A DNA stretch of 64,000 nucleotides from Bacillota bacterium (GTDB lineage Bacteria > Bacillota > Clostridia > Lachnospirales > Lachnospiraceae): contig JAEZZO010000009.1 of NCBI GenBank assembly GCA_023418475.1, positions 66,927 through 130,926 of the forward strand. The letters run 5' to 3'. Below are positions 1 to 7,089 of the stretch, one piece after another. Position 1 is the first letter of the stretch; each line of letters begins with the position of its first letter. The position numbers were made by a program, and so were the translations under genes. The notes beneath the pieces are model-generated. The model was not told the origin of the DNA, ran no database searches, and saw nothing but the letters and a program-made list of their open reading frames with translations.

Positions 1-693
1 TTCTTCCAAAGCCAGCAGGGCATAACGCTGTGCATAGGTAATCGCTGCCTTGCAGCTAATAATAACTGCTTCCAGAAAGGTTTTACGTTTTACATAGTCC
101 ATATCGGCAACGGACAGCTTACCAATCGCTGCATAAGCCTCATCTATGATGCCGTCATAACCGATCGCTAAAACCTTATCATATAATACGGTTACATGTC
201 CAATTCCGTTATAGAAATAATTACCGGGTGTAAAAATGTTATGTTCAATGGCAAGCTTTGCTTCCTCTGCCATGTAAGAAGTCGCAAGCTCACTTGTGGT
301 CTTGCCTTTCCAATACCGGTATACTTCCCGCAGAGTATTCTTGGTCTCTTCCGAAATATAAAAGGGATCTGCACTTCGGGTTTCAATGGTATCAAACTCA
401 TTTTCAAGCCATTCAAAGGAAAACTCGGGAAATACCTGACAACCGCGAGGTGCCAGTGTCGCACTTCCAACAATCAGCTCTTCGTTGCGAATTGTAATCG
501 GTATATTACTAAGAATATGTTCAAAGGCTTTCGCCCGTCGCATGATAATCGGAGCATCCTCCGTCTGTTTATAGCTTTCTGTAATTAAGAAGGCTCTGTC
601 TGCTTCGATTTCAGGCATTCTAGAATATAAATTCTCAATTAATCTGGTAATTCTAGGACTCTTTACAATATCCTCATCATTATATTTCTCCAT
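1..693 (-). CDS. Glycyl radical enzyme, N-terminal part (presumed B12-independent propanediol dehydratase); runs off the left edge
   Basis: The first 231 codons read as the N-terminal PFL domain of a glycyl radical enzyme, with family-like segments such as RRAKAFEHIL and RNEELIVGSATLAPRG. Start is ATG at 693 behind a GGAGGT Shine-Dalgarno at about 699-704. The catalytic cysteine and C-terminal glycyl loop lie outside the window, so substrate cannot be read from residues. The neighbouring aldolase, PduP-like dehydrogenase and shell genes favour (S)-1,2-propanediol dehydration to propionaldehyde inside the compartment. Choline lyase or glycerol dehydratase are alternatives. The activating radical SAM enzyme is not seen and may lie further left. 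Confidence 0.85.
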   Translation of the reverse strand, partial: MEKYNDEDIVKSPRITRLIENLYSRMPEIEADRAFLITESYKQTEDAPIIMRRAKAFEHILSNIPITIRNEELIVGSATLAPRGCQVFPEFSFEWLENEFDTIETRSADPFYISEETKNTLREVYRYWKGKTTSELATSYMAEEAKLAIEHNIFTPGNYFYNGIGHVTVLYDKVLAIGYDGIIDEAYAAIGKLSVADMDYVKRKTFLEAVIISCKAAITYAQRYALLALEE

Positions 694-835
694 TGATACC
701 TCCATTTCTGTGCATACAAATTGCATCCCAGATGATTTACTTCTCGTTCGTCAAAAGTCTTCGAAGAAATGATTGCAGTATAGAATTACAATCATATTTG
801 ATCTGTACCTAACCAGACTTTGAACGTTTTATACT

Positions 836-1603
836 TTATTTTGATTTGTAATAGTTTTCGATGTGATAGGAATCTAATATATTTTTCCATTTTTGATCCG
901 GCTCGATATCCGTTACTATGGTATCGATGTCTGACAACTCGCCTATTTTTGTAAACGAGATTTTATCAAACTTGGAATTGTCAACTGCCAGAAGCTTTGT
1001 AGTTGCCGAATCCAGCATTAATTTCTTAACATTCGCTTCCAGTTCATTGGAATCGGTAATTCCATAATCTATATCCACGCCTTTACAGGAAACAATCGTT
1101 TTATCGACGTGAAAGGATGAAATCATTTTCTCAGCCTGATGTCCCACCAGGGAGAGTGAGCCTTCCTTCATTACTCCCCCGGTAGAAAGTACCTTCCAGC
1201 CAACAATATCAGCTAATTCAAACAAGATTTCAATTGAGTTTGTAATCAGCGTAAGATTTTTCTTGTTTTTTAAACTTTTTGCTATATATACCGCTGTGGA
1301 ACTAGCGTCCAGCATAATGTGGTCACCGTCTTGTACAATATTATTAATAACCTCAGCAATTACCTGTTTATTAATTACATTCGCCTTTTTTCTGACCGTA
1401 TAGGGCAAATCTACATTCAGGCTTTCATTGATGATTGCTCCGCCATATGTCTTCTTGGCGAAGCCGTCTTTCTCCAGTTTTTCGAGATCCCGTCGAATTG
1501 TCTCTTCCGTAACCTTAAACTCCCGGCTTAAATCACCGACAACCACCCGGTTCTCCTTCTGAAGTATCGACAATATGATATTTCTTCTTTCAATAGCAAG
1601 CAT
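836..1603 (-). CDS. DeoR-family transcriptional regulator
   Basis: A 255-residue protein with an N-terminal DeoR helix-turn-helix (about residues 1-57, with EETIRRDLEKLEKDG) and a C-terminal sugar-phosphate-sensing domain (about 75-235, with the SSTAVYIAKSL loop and STGGVMKEGSLSLVG). I chose the ATG at 1603 because AGTAGG sits seven bases upstream; the ATG six bases earlier abuts it. It lies between the shell genes and the glycyl radical enzyme, so it is the obvious candidate regulator of the BMC locus, probably answering to a fucose or rhamnose phosphate. That ligand is inferred. The repeats around the promoter at 11436-11464 resemble DeoR-type operators. Confidence 0.9.
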   Translation of the reverse strand: MLAIERRNIILSILQKENRVVVGDLSREFKVTEETIRRDLEKLEKDGFAKKTYGGAIINESLNVDLPYTVRKKANVINKQVIAEVINNIVQDGDHIMLDASSTAVYIAKSLKNKKNLTLITNSIEILFELADIVGWKVLSTGGVMKEGSLSLVGHQAEKMISSFHVDKTIVSCKGVDIDYGITDSNELEANVKKLMLDSATTKLLAVDNSKFDKISFTKIGELSDIDTIVTDIEPDQKWKNILDSYHIENYYKSK

Positions 1604-1673
1604 CCCCATACCTACTTTCTAAAGCTATAACTGTCTCTGCTGATTTTCTTATTTATATCCTATATGATATGGA

Positions 1674-1740
1674 CGGCAAAAGCCTGATACAGGTTATGGC
1701 GATGTATGTGAGTGTACATATATTCATCTGTACTTGCCTT
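1674..1740. repeat. Intergenic repeat family B, copy
   Basis: Contains the family core AAAGCCTGATACAGGTTATG followed by a GTGAGTG...ATATATTCAT stretch. The same pieces recur near 22003, 24262, 34401, 43432, 54201 and 63772. It lies in the DeoR/shell intergenic region, and a second short relative (TTTTGTCGGGCTAATCAT) sits at about 1842-1860. Confidence 0.6.
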
Positions 1741-1857
1741 TAACATACCGTTATTGCAAAATGCAGGCAATCATGGCTGGCCCTGTCTGCGCCATATGGA
1801 TATATAAATACACCCATATACATCCATTAAATAGGTTTCAGAATTTTGTCGGGCTAA

Positions 1858-2406
1858 TCATAATATACTCTTACATAATTTATCATCCGGGTTGGCTATG
1901 ATGGAATAATCCAGAAGCATAGCCTTCTCTCCTACAGCTGCCTTCGCCTTATCAATGGCCGCTTCAACCGCTGCCACTTCTCCTGTTAAAAGCATATAGG
2001 ATTTACCGCACATTCCCTTTGCGATACGAAGTTCAATAAGTTCAACCTCTGAGGTTTTTGCAGCCTCATCGGCTGCTACAATAATGGAAGCAGCCGAAAA
2101 GGTTTCCAGGATACCAAGCGCCTTCATTTTCTCGATCTGCGTTGTGCCGTATATTGCAGGAAATATCGCTTCATGCGGATTACCAAGGATAAAGCTATCG
2201 ATCAGATCAACTGCGTAGTGTGCCCTGGCTGCGTCAACAGAAGCATTGATTGCACTTAGCTCTCCGCTCAGTAAAATGATATATTTTCCGGGGCATACTG
2301 TCTGCGCTTCAATAATATCAACCTCCGCCGCTTTTAACATGGCATCTGCCGCAAGCATTCCTTTTGAAACTGTTTTATATTCAACCATACCAATTGCTTT
2401 ACCCAT
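1858..2406 (-). CDS. pduT: Tandem-domain microcompartment shell protein (BMC-T), PduT-like
   Basis: 182 residues made of two BMC domains (about 1-90 and 95-180), each with the shell-protein pattern of glycine- and alanine-rich helices, for example the opening MGKAIGMVEYKTVSKGMLAADA. Length matches the PduT type of pseudohexameric trimer. A cysteine at residue 38 in TVCPGKY matches the position where PduT binds a 4Fe-4S cluster at its central pore, so this is probably a redox-active shell subunit. The adjacent PduS-like gene fits: in the Pdu system PduS and PduT interact and may pass electrons across the shell. A GGAGG lies 12-16 bases before the ATG. Confidence 0.9.
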   Translation of the reverse strand: MGKAIGMVEYKTVSKGMLAADAMLKAAEVDIIEAQTVCPGKYIILLSGELSAINASVDAARAHYAVDLIDSFILGNPHEAIFPAIYGTTQIEKMKALGILETFSAASIIVAADEAAKTSEVELIELRIAKGMCGKSYMLLTGEVAAVEAAIDKAKAAVGEKAMLLDYSIIANPDDKLCKSIL

Positions 2407-2465
2407 AAACGATATGCAACCTCCAATTTCCTGATATAACTGTTACTGACAGTTAATTTTCTAAA

Positions 2466-3809
2466 TTAATGCACACTCTCCGGCGCATTAATAATGATAT
2501 AATTATCGTTCACTTCCAGGACTTTACCTGCAATTGACGCATGGACCGGAAGAGATAGTTTCCCCTCTTGTGCCATAGCAATCAGCTGTCCCTCTTGTAC
2601 TATTTCATCCTTACTGACAACGGGAACCGCTTTTGCTCCAATGTGCTGTGCCAGCTTTATTCTAACCTGTTTCGGTTTATACTCCAGCTCAGTGACCGGA
2701 GCTTTCACGTCATACTCACTAAGTCCAAGTCTCGCGATGAGTCTTTGCATCGGAACGGCACGGTACTCTCTGCGTCTATCAACCTCTTTTGCGAATACTC
2801 CCTTCGGGATTGCCACGCCTCTGCTTCTAAGTCCATTCTTATATTGCGTGATTAAAGTTCTTGGACTTAGAGCCTGCGGACAGGAATACAGTTCACACAA
2901 CCCGCAGCTGCTGCAAAACATTGTATTTAGAAATGGCTCCACAAGCTTTGTTGTACCGCTTGTTGCTGCTCTCATAAACATATGGGGCGAGATCGGATGT
3001 CCAAGCAAATAACGGGGACAAAGATCCGTACACATCTCACATTGACAGCAGGAAGCCATGGCACGTTTCATATCGATTGAAGTATTGATCTGCTTTTTCT
3101 GTACCACATAATGGTTCGCAGGAAGTACCAATATCGCATTGGTTGTCTTGGTAACCGTATCATATGGCTTCACAATACTGCCGGTCATCGGTCCGCCCAT
3201 GATATAAACAGGCTCTTTTATTACTGTTCCGCCTGCCAGATTGACCACATCCTTAACCGACATACCAATCGGAACTTCAGCAGTTACAGAAGCTTTCACG
3301 GCCCCTGCAATCGTTAAATGCTTCGTATACACCGGATGCCTGTTAATAACAGCGTTATAAATATTCCAAACGGTCTCTACATTAAATACCGCTACTCCGG
3401 CCTCCACCGGAATTCCTCCCGGGGGAACTACTTTTCCTGTCGTCTCATAAATCAATATCACTTCGTCACCGGCAGGATATACCTCCTGTAACAGCTTTAT
3501 AGTAAGTCTCGGGAAGGAAGGGAGGTTTGCCTGCACCGCTTCTACCGTTTCAGTGTATGCCTCCTTCATTGCCAGGAATATCTCTTCTGCTTCCAGACAA
3601 TCTGCAATTTGATTTAGTGTGTGCATAATTTCATATGCTTTCTGCTGCAGCAGCTGTCTGTGCACCTTCAGCAGCGGTTCACATTCCGCACAGTTTAATA
3701 TGATTGTTTTCACCGGCTGTGTAAGTTTCGCATACGTAGGAAAACCGGCACCACCCGCACCTGCTACTCCATTCTCCTTGACAATATTTATCAATTCCTT
3801 ACGATCCAT
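2466..3809 (-). CDS. pduS: PduS-like iron-sulfur flavoprotein (RnfC-like electron-transfer protein)
   Basis: 447 residues. The N-terminus GAGGAGFPTYAKL is typical of the RnfC/PduS flavin- and NADH-binding fold. Two cysteine motifs near residues 254-264 (CCQCEMCTDLCP) and 296-307 (CSSCGLCELYSCP) should bind two 4Fe-4S clusters, and the C-terminus reads as a barrel-sandwich hybrid domain. In B12 systems PduS reduces cobalamin. Here the dehydratase appears to be a glycyl radical enzyme, so NADH re-oxidation or electron export through PduT is a more likely job; that is inference. Start has GAGGT four bases before the ATG. It lies directly upstream of the PduT-like gene. Confidence 0.88.
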   Translation of the reverse strand: MDRKELINIVKENGVAGAGGAGFPTYAKLTQPVKTIILNCAECEPLLKVHRQLLQQKAYEIMHTLNQIADCLEAEEIFLAMKEAYTETVEAVQANLPSFPRLTIKLLQEVYPAGDEVILIYETTGKVVPPGGIPVEAGVAVFNVETVWNIYNAVINRHPVYTKHLTIAGAVKASVTAEVPIGMSVKDVVNLAGGTVIKEPVYIMGGPMTGSIVKPYDTVTKTTNAILVLPANHYVVQKKQINTSIDMKRAMASCCQCEMCTDLCPRYLLGHPISPHMFMRAATSGTTKLVEPFLNTMFCSSCGLCELYSCPQALSPRTLITQYKNGLRSRGVAIPKGVFAKEVDRRREYRAVPMQRLIARLGLSEYDVKAPVTELEYKPKQVRIKLAQHIGAKAVPVVSKDEIVQEGQLIAMAQEGKLSLPVHASIAGKVLEVNDNYIIINAPESVH

Positions 3810-3925
3810 TTTTACCTCTTCAGTTATGCTAAGATGAATGATTTATGCTTCCTAATAAAAATCAGTTTAAGATGTTAAATAAGCTAATTATACCGCTTTG
3901 TGGCTGACTTTACTATTTGTGACCA

Positions 3926-4189
3926 TTAATCTTGTTCTGTAACATTATCTACTATGCCTACGATGGCTGCATCAATTGGGGAATTCTCCAAGTTACATCC
4001 TATCCGGGCAGCACTTCCGGTTGCAACAAGAACGGTTTCTCCGATACCCGCACCGACATTGTCCACTGCAATAAATCTGCCGCCGCGATCCATTTTTTCC
4101 ATCGGCTGTATGATTAAGAATTTGCTTCCAACTAAATTCTCATTTTTCCTTGTTGCTACAACGGTTCCCACTACTTTCCCTACAACCAT
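3926..4189 (-). CDS. EutN/CcmL-type pentameric vertex protein (BMC-P)
   Basis: 87 residues with family features: the opening MVVGKVVGTVVATRKNENL, a central GAGIGETVLVATGSAAR segment and a closing DAAIVGIVD. These proteins form pentamers that cap the vertices of the icosahedral shell. An AGGTGAG Shine-Dalgarno precedes the ATG. It is the only vertex gene in the window, lying between the PduL and PduS genes, equivalent to PduN in the Pdu operon. Confidence 0.92.
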   Translation of the reverse strand: MVVGKVVGTVVATRKNENLVGSKFLIIQPMEKMDRGGRFIAVDNVGAGIGETVLVATGSAARIGCNLENSPIDAAIVGIVDNVTEQD

Positions 4190-4229
4190 GCTCTCACCTT
4201 ATCATCTTTCCTGGCTATGATTTTATTAC

Positions 4230-4880
4230 TTACATATTTTTTATAATTTCAACCGTACTACCTGTTCTTATATTCGATGCGTTTGCTTCATCCGTATCAA
4301 TATGCATTTCCAGAGTATAGCTTTCATCTACTCTGATCAGTACATGATTGAAAATGGTTCCGCGTTCATTATCCGTCTTCACGGAAACAATTTGGCCGTT
4401 TACTACTCCAGCTGCTTTTGCATCGTTTGGCGACATATGAATATGTCTCTTTGCAATGATACAGCCTTCGGTTAAGTACAAAACTCCCTTCGGTCCTACA
4501 AGTGCTACGGGTGCTGATCCCTCGATATCCCCCGATTCTCTGATTGGAACCTTTATTCCAAGTTTGATGGAATCAGTAGCGGATACCTCCACCTGTGACT
4601 TTACACGAAGCGGCCCTAATATTCTGACATTTTCTATAGCACGGAGCTTCAGTCCAACGATCGTTACACATTCTTGTGCAGCATACTGACCACCCATTAA
4701 TTCTTTCTTCTTTGTTAATTCATACTCTTTGCCAAACAGCGTTTCTAAATCCTCTTTCGATAAATGAACGTGTCTTGCGGATACGCCCACAGGTACGATA
4801 TACCCTTCCTCTGCCACCTGCTCTTGCTTCATGACTTCCATTACCATTTTTGTTACCAGCTCTACTGTTTTATCGTTCAA
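4230..4880 (-). CDS. pduL: PduL-type phosphate propanoyltransferase
   Basis: 216 residues beginning at TTG with AGGTGGAAG just upstream. The N-terminal helix (about 1-20, NDKTVELVTKMVMEVMKQE) is an amphipathic encapsulation peptide. The core has VSARHVHLS near residue 33, MGGQYAAQE, and HIHMSPNDA near 146: the histidine-rich motifs that hold zinc in PduL. It converts propionyl-CoA and phosphate to propionyl phosphate and recycles CoA inside the compartment for the aldehyde dehydrogenase. Acetyl-CoA could also be used. It lies between the BMC-H genes and BMC-P. Confidence 0.93.
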   Translation of the reverse strand: MNDKTVELVTKMVMEVMKQEQVAEEGYIVPVGVSARHVHLSKEDLETLFGKEYELTKKKELMGGQYAAQECVTIVGLKLRAIENVRILGPLRVKSQVEVSATDSIKLGIKVPIRESGDIEGSAPVALVGPKGVLYLTEGCIIAKRHIHMSPNDAKAAGVVNGQIVSVKTDNERGTIFNHVLIRVDESYTLEMHIDTDEANASNIRTGSTVEIIKNM

Positions 4881-5122
4881 GCTTCCACCTGCTCTTTCTG
4901 AATGATTCCAGCTCTATGTATGGATAGATTTCCGGATTGTAAATCATAGATCCATACATGATTTCAGTGCCAAATACAAATTTATATCAGATTAATTATG
5001 ATCGCATCCAAATCCAATAACTCTATTTCTTATTCTTTGATGCACATATCACTCTATTTTACTAACTTTGACATTCAAATCATCTATAGAGAATAAACAA
5101 GATAAATACTTCTGTCTTATAG

Positions 5123-5173
5123 TAAGAAGAAGTTCAGAATGAAGCCGGCTGATTCCATTCTGAATTCTTCTTA
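5123..5173 (-). terminator. Long hairpin in the shell-gene/pduL gap
   Basis: The arms at 5123-5141 and 5156-5173 pair over about 18 bases with a single bulge, around a 14-base loop. On the minus strand the 3' arm is rich in T (CTTCTTCTTA) but no clean T run follows. It may attenuate transcription between the BMC-H genes and pduL, or act as an RNA-stability element. Nothing else is recognisable in the 392-base gap 4881-5272. Confidence 0.4.
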
Positions 5174-5272
5174 AAATATTAAATATCCAGTGCTCCTTCT
5201 GTTAAATAGTCACGCCGGAACCTACGTGTTACGTATACAATAATACTTTTCAAGTTTTACAATAAACTTGAA

Positions 5273-5836
5273 TTATTTTACTACAGGAAGAATTTTCTCT
5301 ACATCTGTATGAGGCCTTGGAATTACATGGGTAGCAACCAATTCACCAAGCTTGGATGCAGCACTTGAACCAGATTCAACTGCTGCCTTTACTGCACCAA
5401 CATCTCCTCTTACCATAACCGTTACAAGTCCTGATCCGATTTTCTCGGTTCCGATTAATGTTACATTTGCTGCTTTTGACATTGCATCTGCTGCTTCAAT
5501 TGCTGCTACTAAACCTCTTGTTTCAACCATTCCTAATGCTTCCTGTGCCATTTGATGATTCCTCCTATTAATTGTTGTAGAGGATTTCTCCTCCTTAGGC
5601 TTCGTTAACTTTTCTGCATCCTCTGTTTCGGTTTCTTTTTTCACATCGGAAGCTTTTTCTTTGTCTGTTACTTCTTTTGTATTGGATATTTCTTTTGTAA
5701 CTTTTACCTTCTTTGTATCCTTCGCTACTATTAGGTCAGCCGTTTCTTTCGTGCCGGAAACTTTATTCGTGTCGGCTGTCTCATTTACAGCTTCCTTGGC
5801 AGTTTCATTTTTAACCTGCTTTTTTCTTTCTGCCAC
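5273..5836 (-). CDS. BMC-H shell protein with charged N-terminal extension and an internal start
   Basis: The full frame is 187 residues from a GTG at 5836 that overlaps the upstream stop by one base (TAGTG). Residues 1-95 are low-complexity and rich in Lys, Glu, Thr and Val. From residue 96 (MAQEALGMVETRGL) it is a canonical BMC-H hexamer domain almost identical to the product of 6152-6427. An AGGAGG at 5561-5566 stands nine bases before the internal ATG at 5551, so a plain 92-residue shell protein is probably also, or mainly, made. The long form could arise by translational coupling. The extension may be a fused linker that decorates one face of the shell; this is inference. Confidence 0.85.
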   Translation of the reverse strand: MAERKKQVKNETAKEAVNETADTNKVSGTKETADLIVAKDTKKVKVTKEISNTKEVTDKEKASDVKKETETEDAEKLTKPKEEKSSTTINRRNHQMAQEALGMVETRGLVAAIEAADAMSKAANVTLIGTEKIGSGLVTVMVRGDVGAVKAAVESGSSAASKLGELVATHVIPRPHTDVEKILPVVK

Positions 5837-6126
5837 TATTTCTCACCACCTGTCAGCCTTGCTGCACTGATGCTTACCATTTTTCTTGTTTCTTCATGCG
5901 GATTAGCAATTACGGCATGAACACAGGGCTTCATCGCATTTGCCGCTGCGGTTTCAATTGCTTGTGTTACAGAAGATACGTCCCCCTGAACGATAATTGT
6001 CACCAGTCTTCCGCCTAATTTTCTCTCCCAGGTAACAAATTCTACGTCAGCTGTTTTACACATTACATCTAGTGCCTCAATTGCAGCCGTAACACTCGGT
6101 ATTTCGATAAATCCAAAAGCTTTCAT
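5836..6126 (-). CDS. BMC-H shell protein
   Basis: 96 residues, a single BMC domain starting MKAFGFIEIPSVTAAIEALD, with the central WERKLGGRLVTIIVQGDVSSV strand-loop and the conserved ANPHEE motif near the C-terminus. It is more divergent than the two near-identical BMC-H proteins beside it, including its pore-region sequence, so it probably forms a hexamer of different permeability. Its stop overlaps the GTG of the extended shell gene by one base. Confidence 0.93.
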   Translation of the reverse strand: MKAFGFIEIPSVTAAIEALDVMCKTADVEFVTWERKLGGRLVTIIVQGDVSSVTQAIETAAANAMKPCVHAVIANPHEETRKMVSISAARLTGGEK

Positions 6127-6151
6127 TTTCGTCCATACCTTTCCATTAGCC

Positions 6152-6427
6152 CTACAGTCTCGGAAGAATTTTCTCTACATCTGTATGTGGTCTAGGAATT
6201 ACATGAACTGCTACTAATTCACCAAGCTTGGAAGCTGCGGCTGCACCAACCTCAGTTGCTGCTTTTACTGCGCCTACATCACCTCTAACCATAACAGTTA
6301 CAAGTCCTGATCCGATTTTTTCTGTTCCGATCATTGTTACTTCTGCTGCTTTCACCATTGCATCTGCAGCCTCAATTGCTGCTGTTAATCCTCTTGTTTC
6401 TACCATTCCTAATGCTTCCTGTGCCAT
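6152..6427 (-). CDS. Major BMC-H shell protein
   Basis: 91 residues (MAQEALGMVETRGLTAAIEA start), canonical PduA/PduJ-like hexamer. The pore loop reads EKIGSGLVTVMVRGDVGAV and the C-terminus HVIPRPHTDVEKILPRL. It differs from the BMC domain of 5273-5836 at only a few positions, which indicates a recent duplication. A strong AAGGAGGA Shine-Dalgarno precedes the ATG. Upstream lie four tandem hairpins that each hide a similar GGAGGA or AAGGAG sequence, so its translation may be specially tuned. Confidence 0.95.
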   Translation of the reverse strand: MAQEALGMVETRGLTAAIEAADAMVKAAEVTMIGTEKIGSGLVTVMVRGDVGAVKAATEVGAAAASKLGELVAVHVIPRPHTDVEKILPRL

Positions 6428-6560
6428 AATAAATAATCCTCCTTGTTTTGTGGAGGATTTCTCCTCCTTGTTTTGTGGAGGATTTCTCCTCCCTGTTATA
6501 TGTTTTGGAAGAATACTCCTCCTGTTATTGGTGAAGGAGTATTTCTCCTTCCTGTTCTAT
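6428..6560 (-). promoter_or_regulatory. Leader with four tandem Shine-Dalgarno/anti-Shine-Dalgarno hairpins
   Basis: Read on the minus strand toward the ATG at 6427, the leader has degenerate repeat units of 25-31 bases. Each has a purine-rich GGAGGA-like half followed at once by its complement: AAGGAGAAATACTCCTT, GGAGGAGTATTCTTCC, then twice GGAGGAGAAATCCTCC with a GAAA tetraloop. A final unpaired GGAGGA is the true ribosome-binding site. The hairpins are seen directly; a role in setting shell-protein dosage, ribosome standby or mRNA stability is inference. Confidence 0.6.
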
Positions 6561-6576
6561 AAAACCTTCCAGATAC

Positions 6577-6718
6577 TTGCGAAACTCGAATAATTTTATC
6601 ATTGTGTACACAGAAGGTACATGTTCCGGAGCGGAAGTTAAGCGGAAGGAGCGTTGGAGCGGAGGAATATGCACCTTCTGTGTACACAATTCAGACAACT
6701 ATATTGTTTCGCAATTAG
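6577..6718. repeat. Palindromic intergenic repeat family A, copy 1
   Basis: Inner inverted repeats TTGTGTACACAGAAGGT and ACCTTCTGTGTACACAA (about 6602-6688) flank a G-rich centre (GCGGAAGTTAAGCGGAAGGA). Outer ends read TTGCGAAACTCGAATAATT and ATTGTTTCGCAATTAG. Related copies are at 19567-19710, 26932-27081, 43351-43429 and 51040-51095. There is no coding capacity, so it looks like a miniature mobile element. Confidence 0.75.
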
Positions 6719-6744
6719 ATCCTATAAACTATTATCTACATTTA

Positions 6745-7059
6745 TCAGTTCTTGTCAAATGCGCTGATTTCTAGCATTTTTTCAATATCCTTTACCGGAT
6801 TTGCTATAATGTGCTTCGTTACAACTCCGGCTAATTGCTCGGCGGCTACCTCCGCAGCTTCGACTGCTGCTTTAACGTCATCCATGCTGCCGCGAAACTT
6901 TACTGTAACAAGTAAAGGGACGGGAAGTTTATCCGCATTTGCCGGTTTATTACGGTCAAAAGCTTCTATTGTAACATTTGCTGCCTTACAGCCCGCATCT
7001 CCTGCTACAAAAGCTGTTACCAGACCGTATACTTCTATTAAGCCAAGTGCCTCTCCCAT
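6745..7059 (-). CDS. BMC-H shell protein
   Basis: 104 residues from the ATG at 7059 (MGEALGLIEVYGLVTAFVAG). I prefer this start to the ATG at 7071 because GGAGGT overlaps the earlier codon and stands correctly before the later one. A single BMC domain has a longer central loop (FDRNKPANADKLPVPLLVTV) than its neighbours, reminiscent of PduU/EutS-like or PduK-like side branches, though no circular permutation is evident. It lies just downstream of the alcohol dehydrogenase gene. Confidence 0.9.
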   Translation of the reverse strand: MGEALGLIEVYGLVTAFVAGDAGCKAANVTIEAFDRNKPANADKLPVPLLVTVKFRGSMDDVKAAVEAAEVAAEQLAGVVTKHIIANPVKDIEKMLEISAFDKN

Positions 7060-7089
7060 TCTTACCTCCATAGACCGCTAACCGGTAGT

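Noticed and set aside
694..835. Separate promoter for the glycyl radical enzyme gene
   Set aside because: A GATTG/CAATC inverted repeat is present, but no convincing -35/-10 pair could be assigned.
6428..6560. CRISPR-like short repeats
   Set aside because: Units are contiguous and degenerate, without unique spacers or cas genes; each folds on itself around a Shine-Dalgarno-like sequence.
6577..6774. Short ORFs on both strands over the family A repeat
   Set aside because: They are produced by the palindrome; no Shine-Dalgarno and no protein-like pattern.
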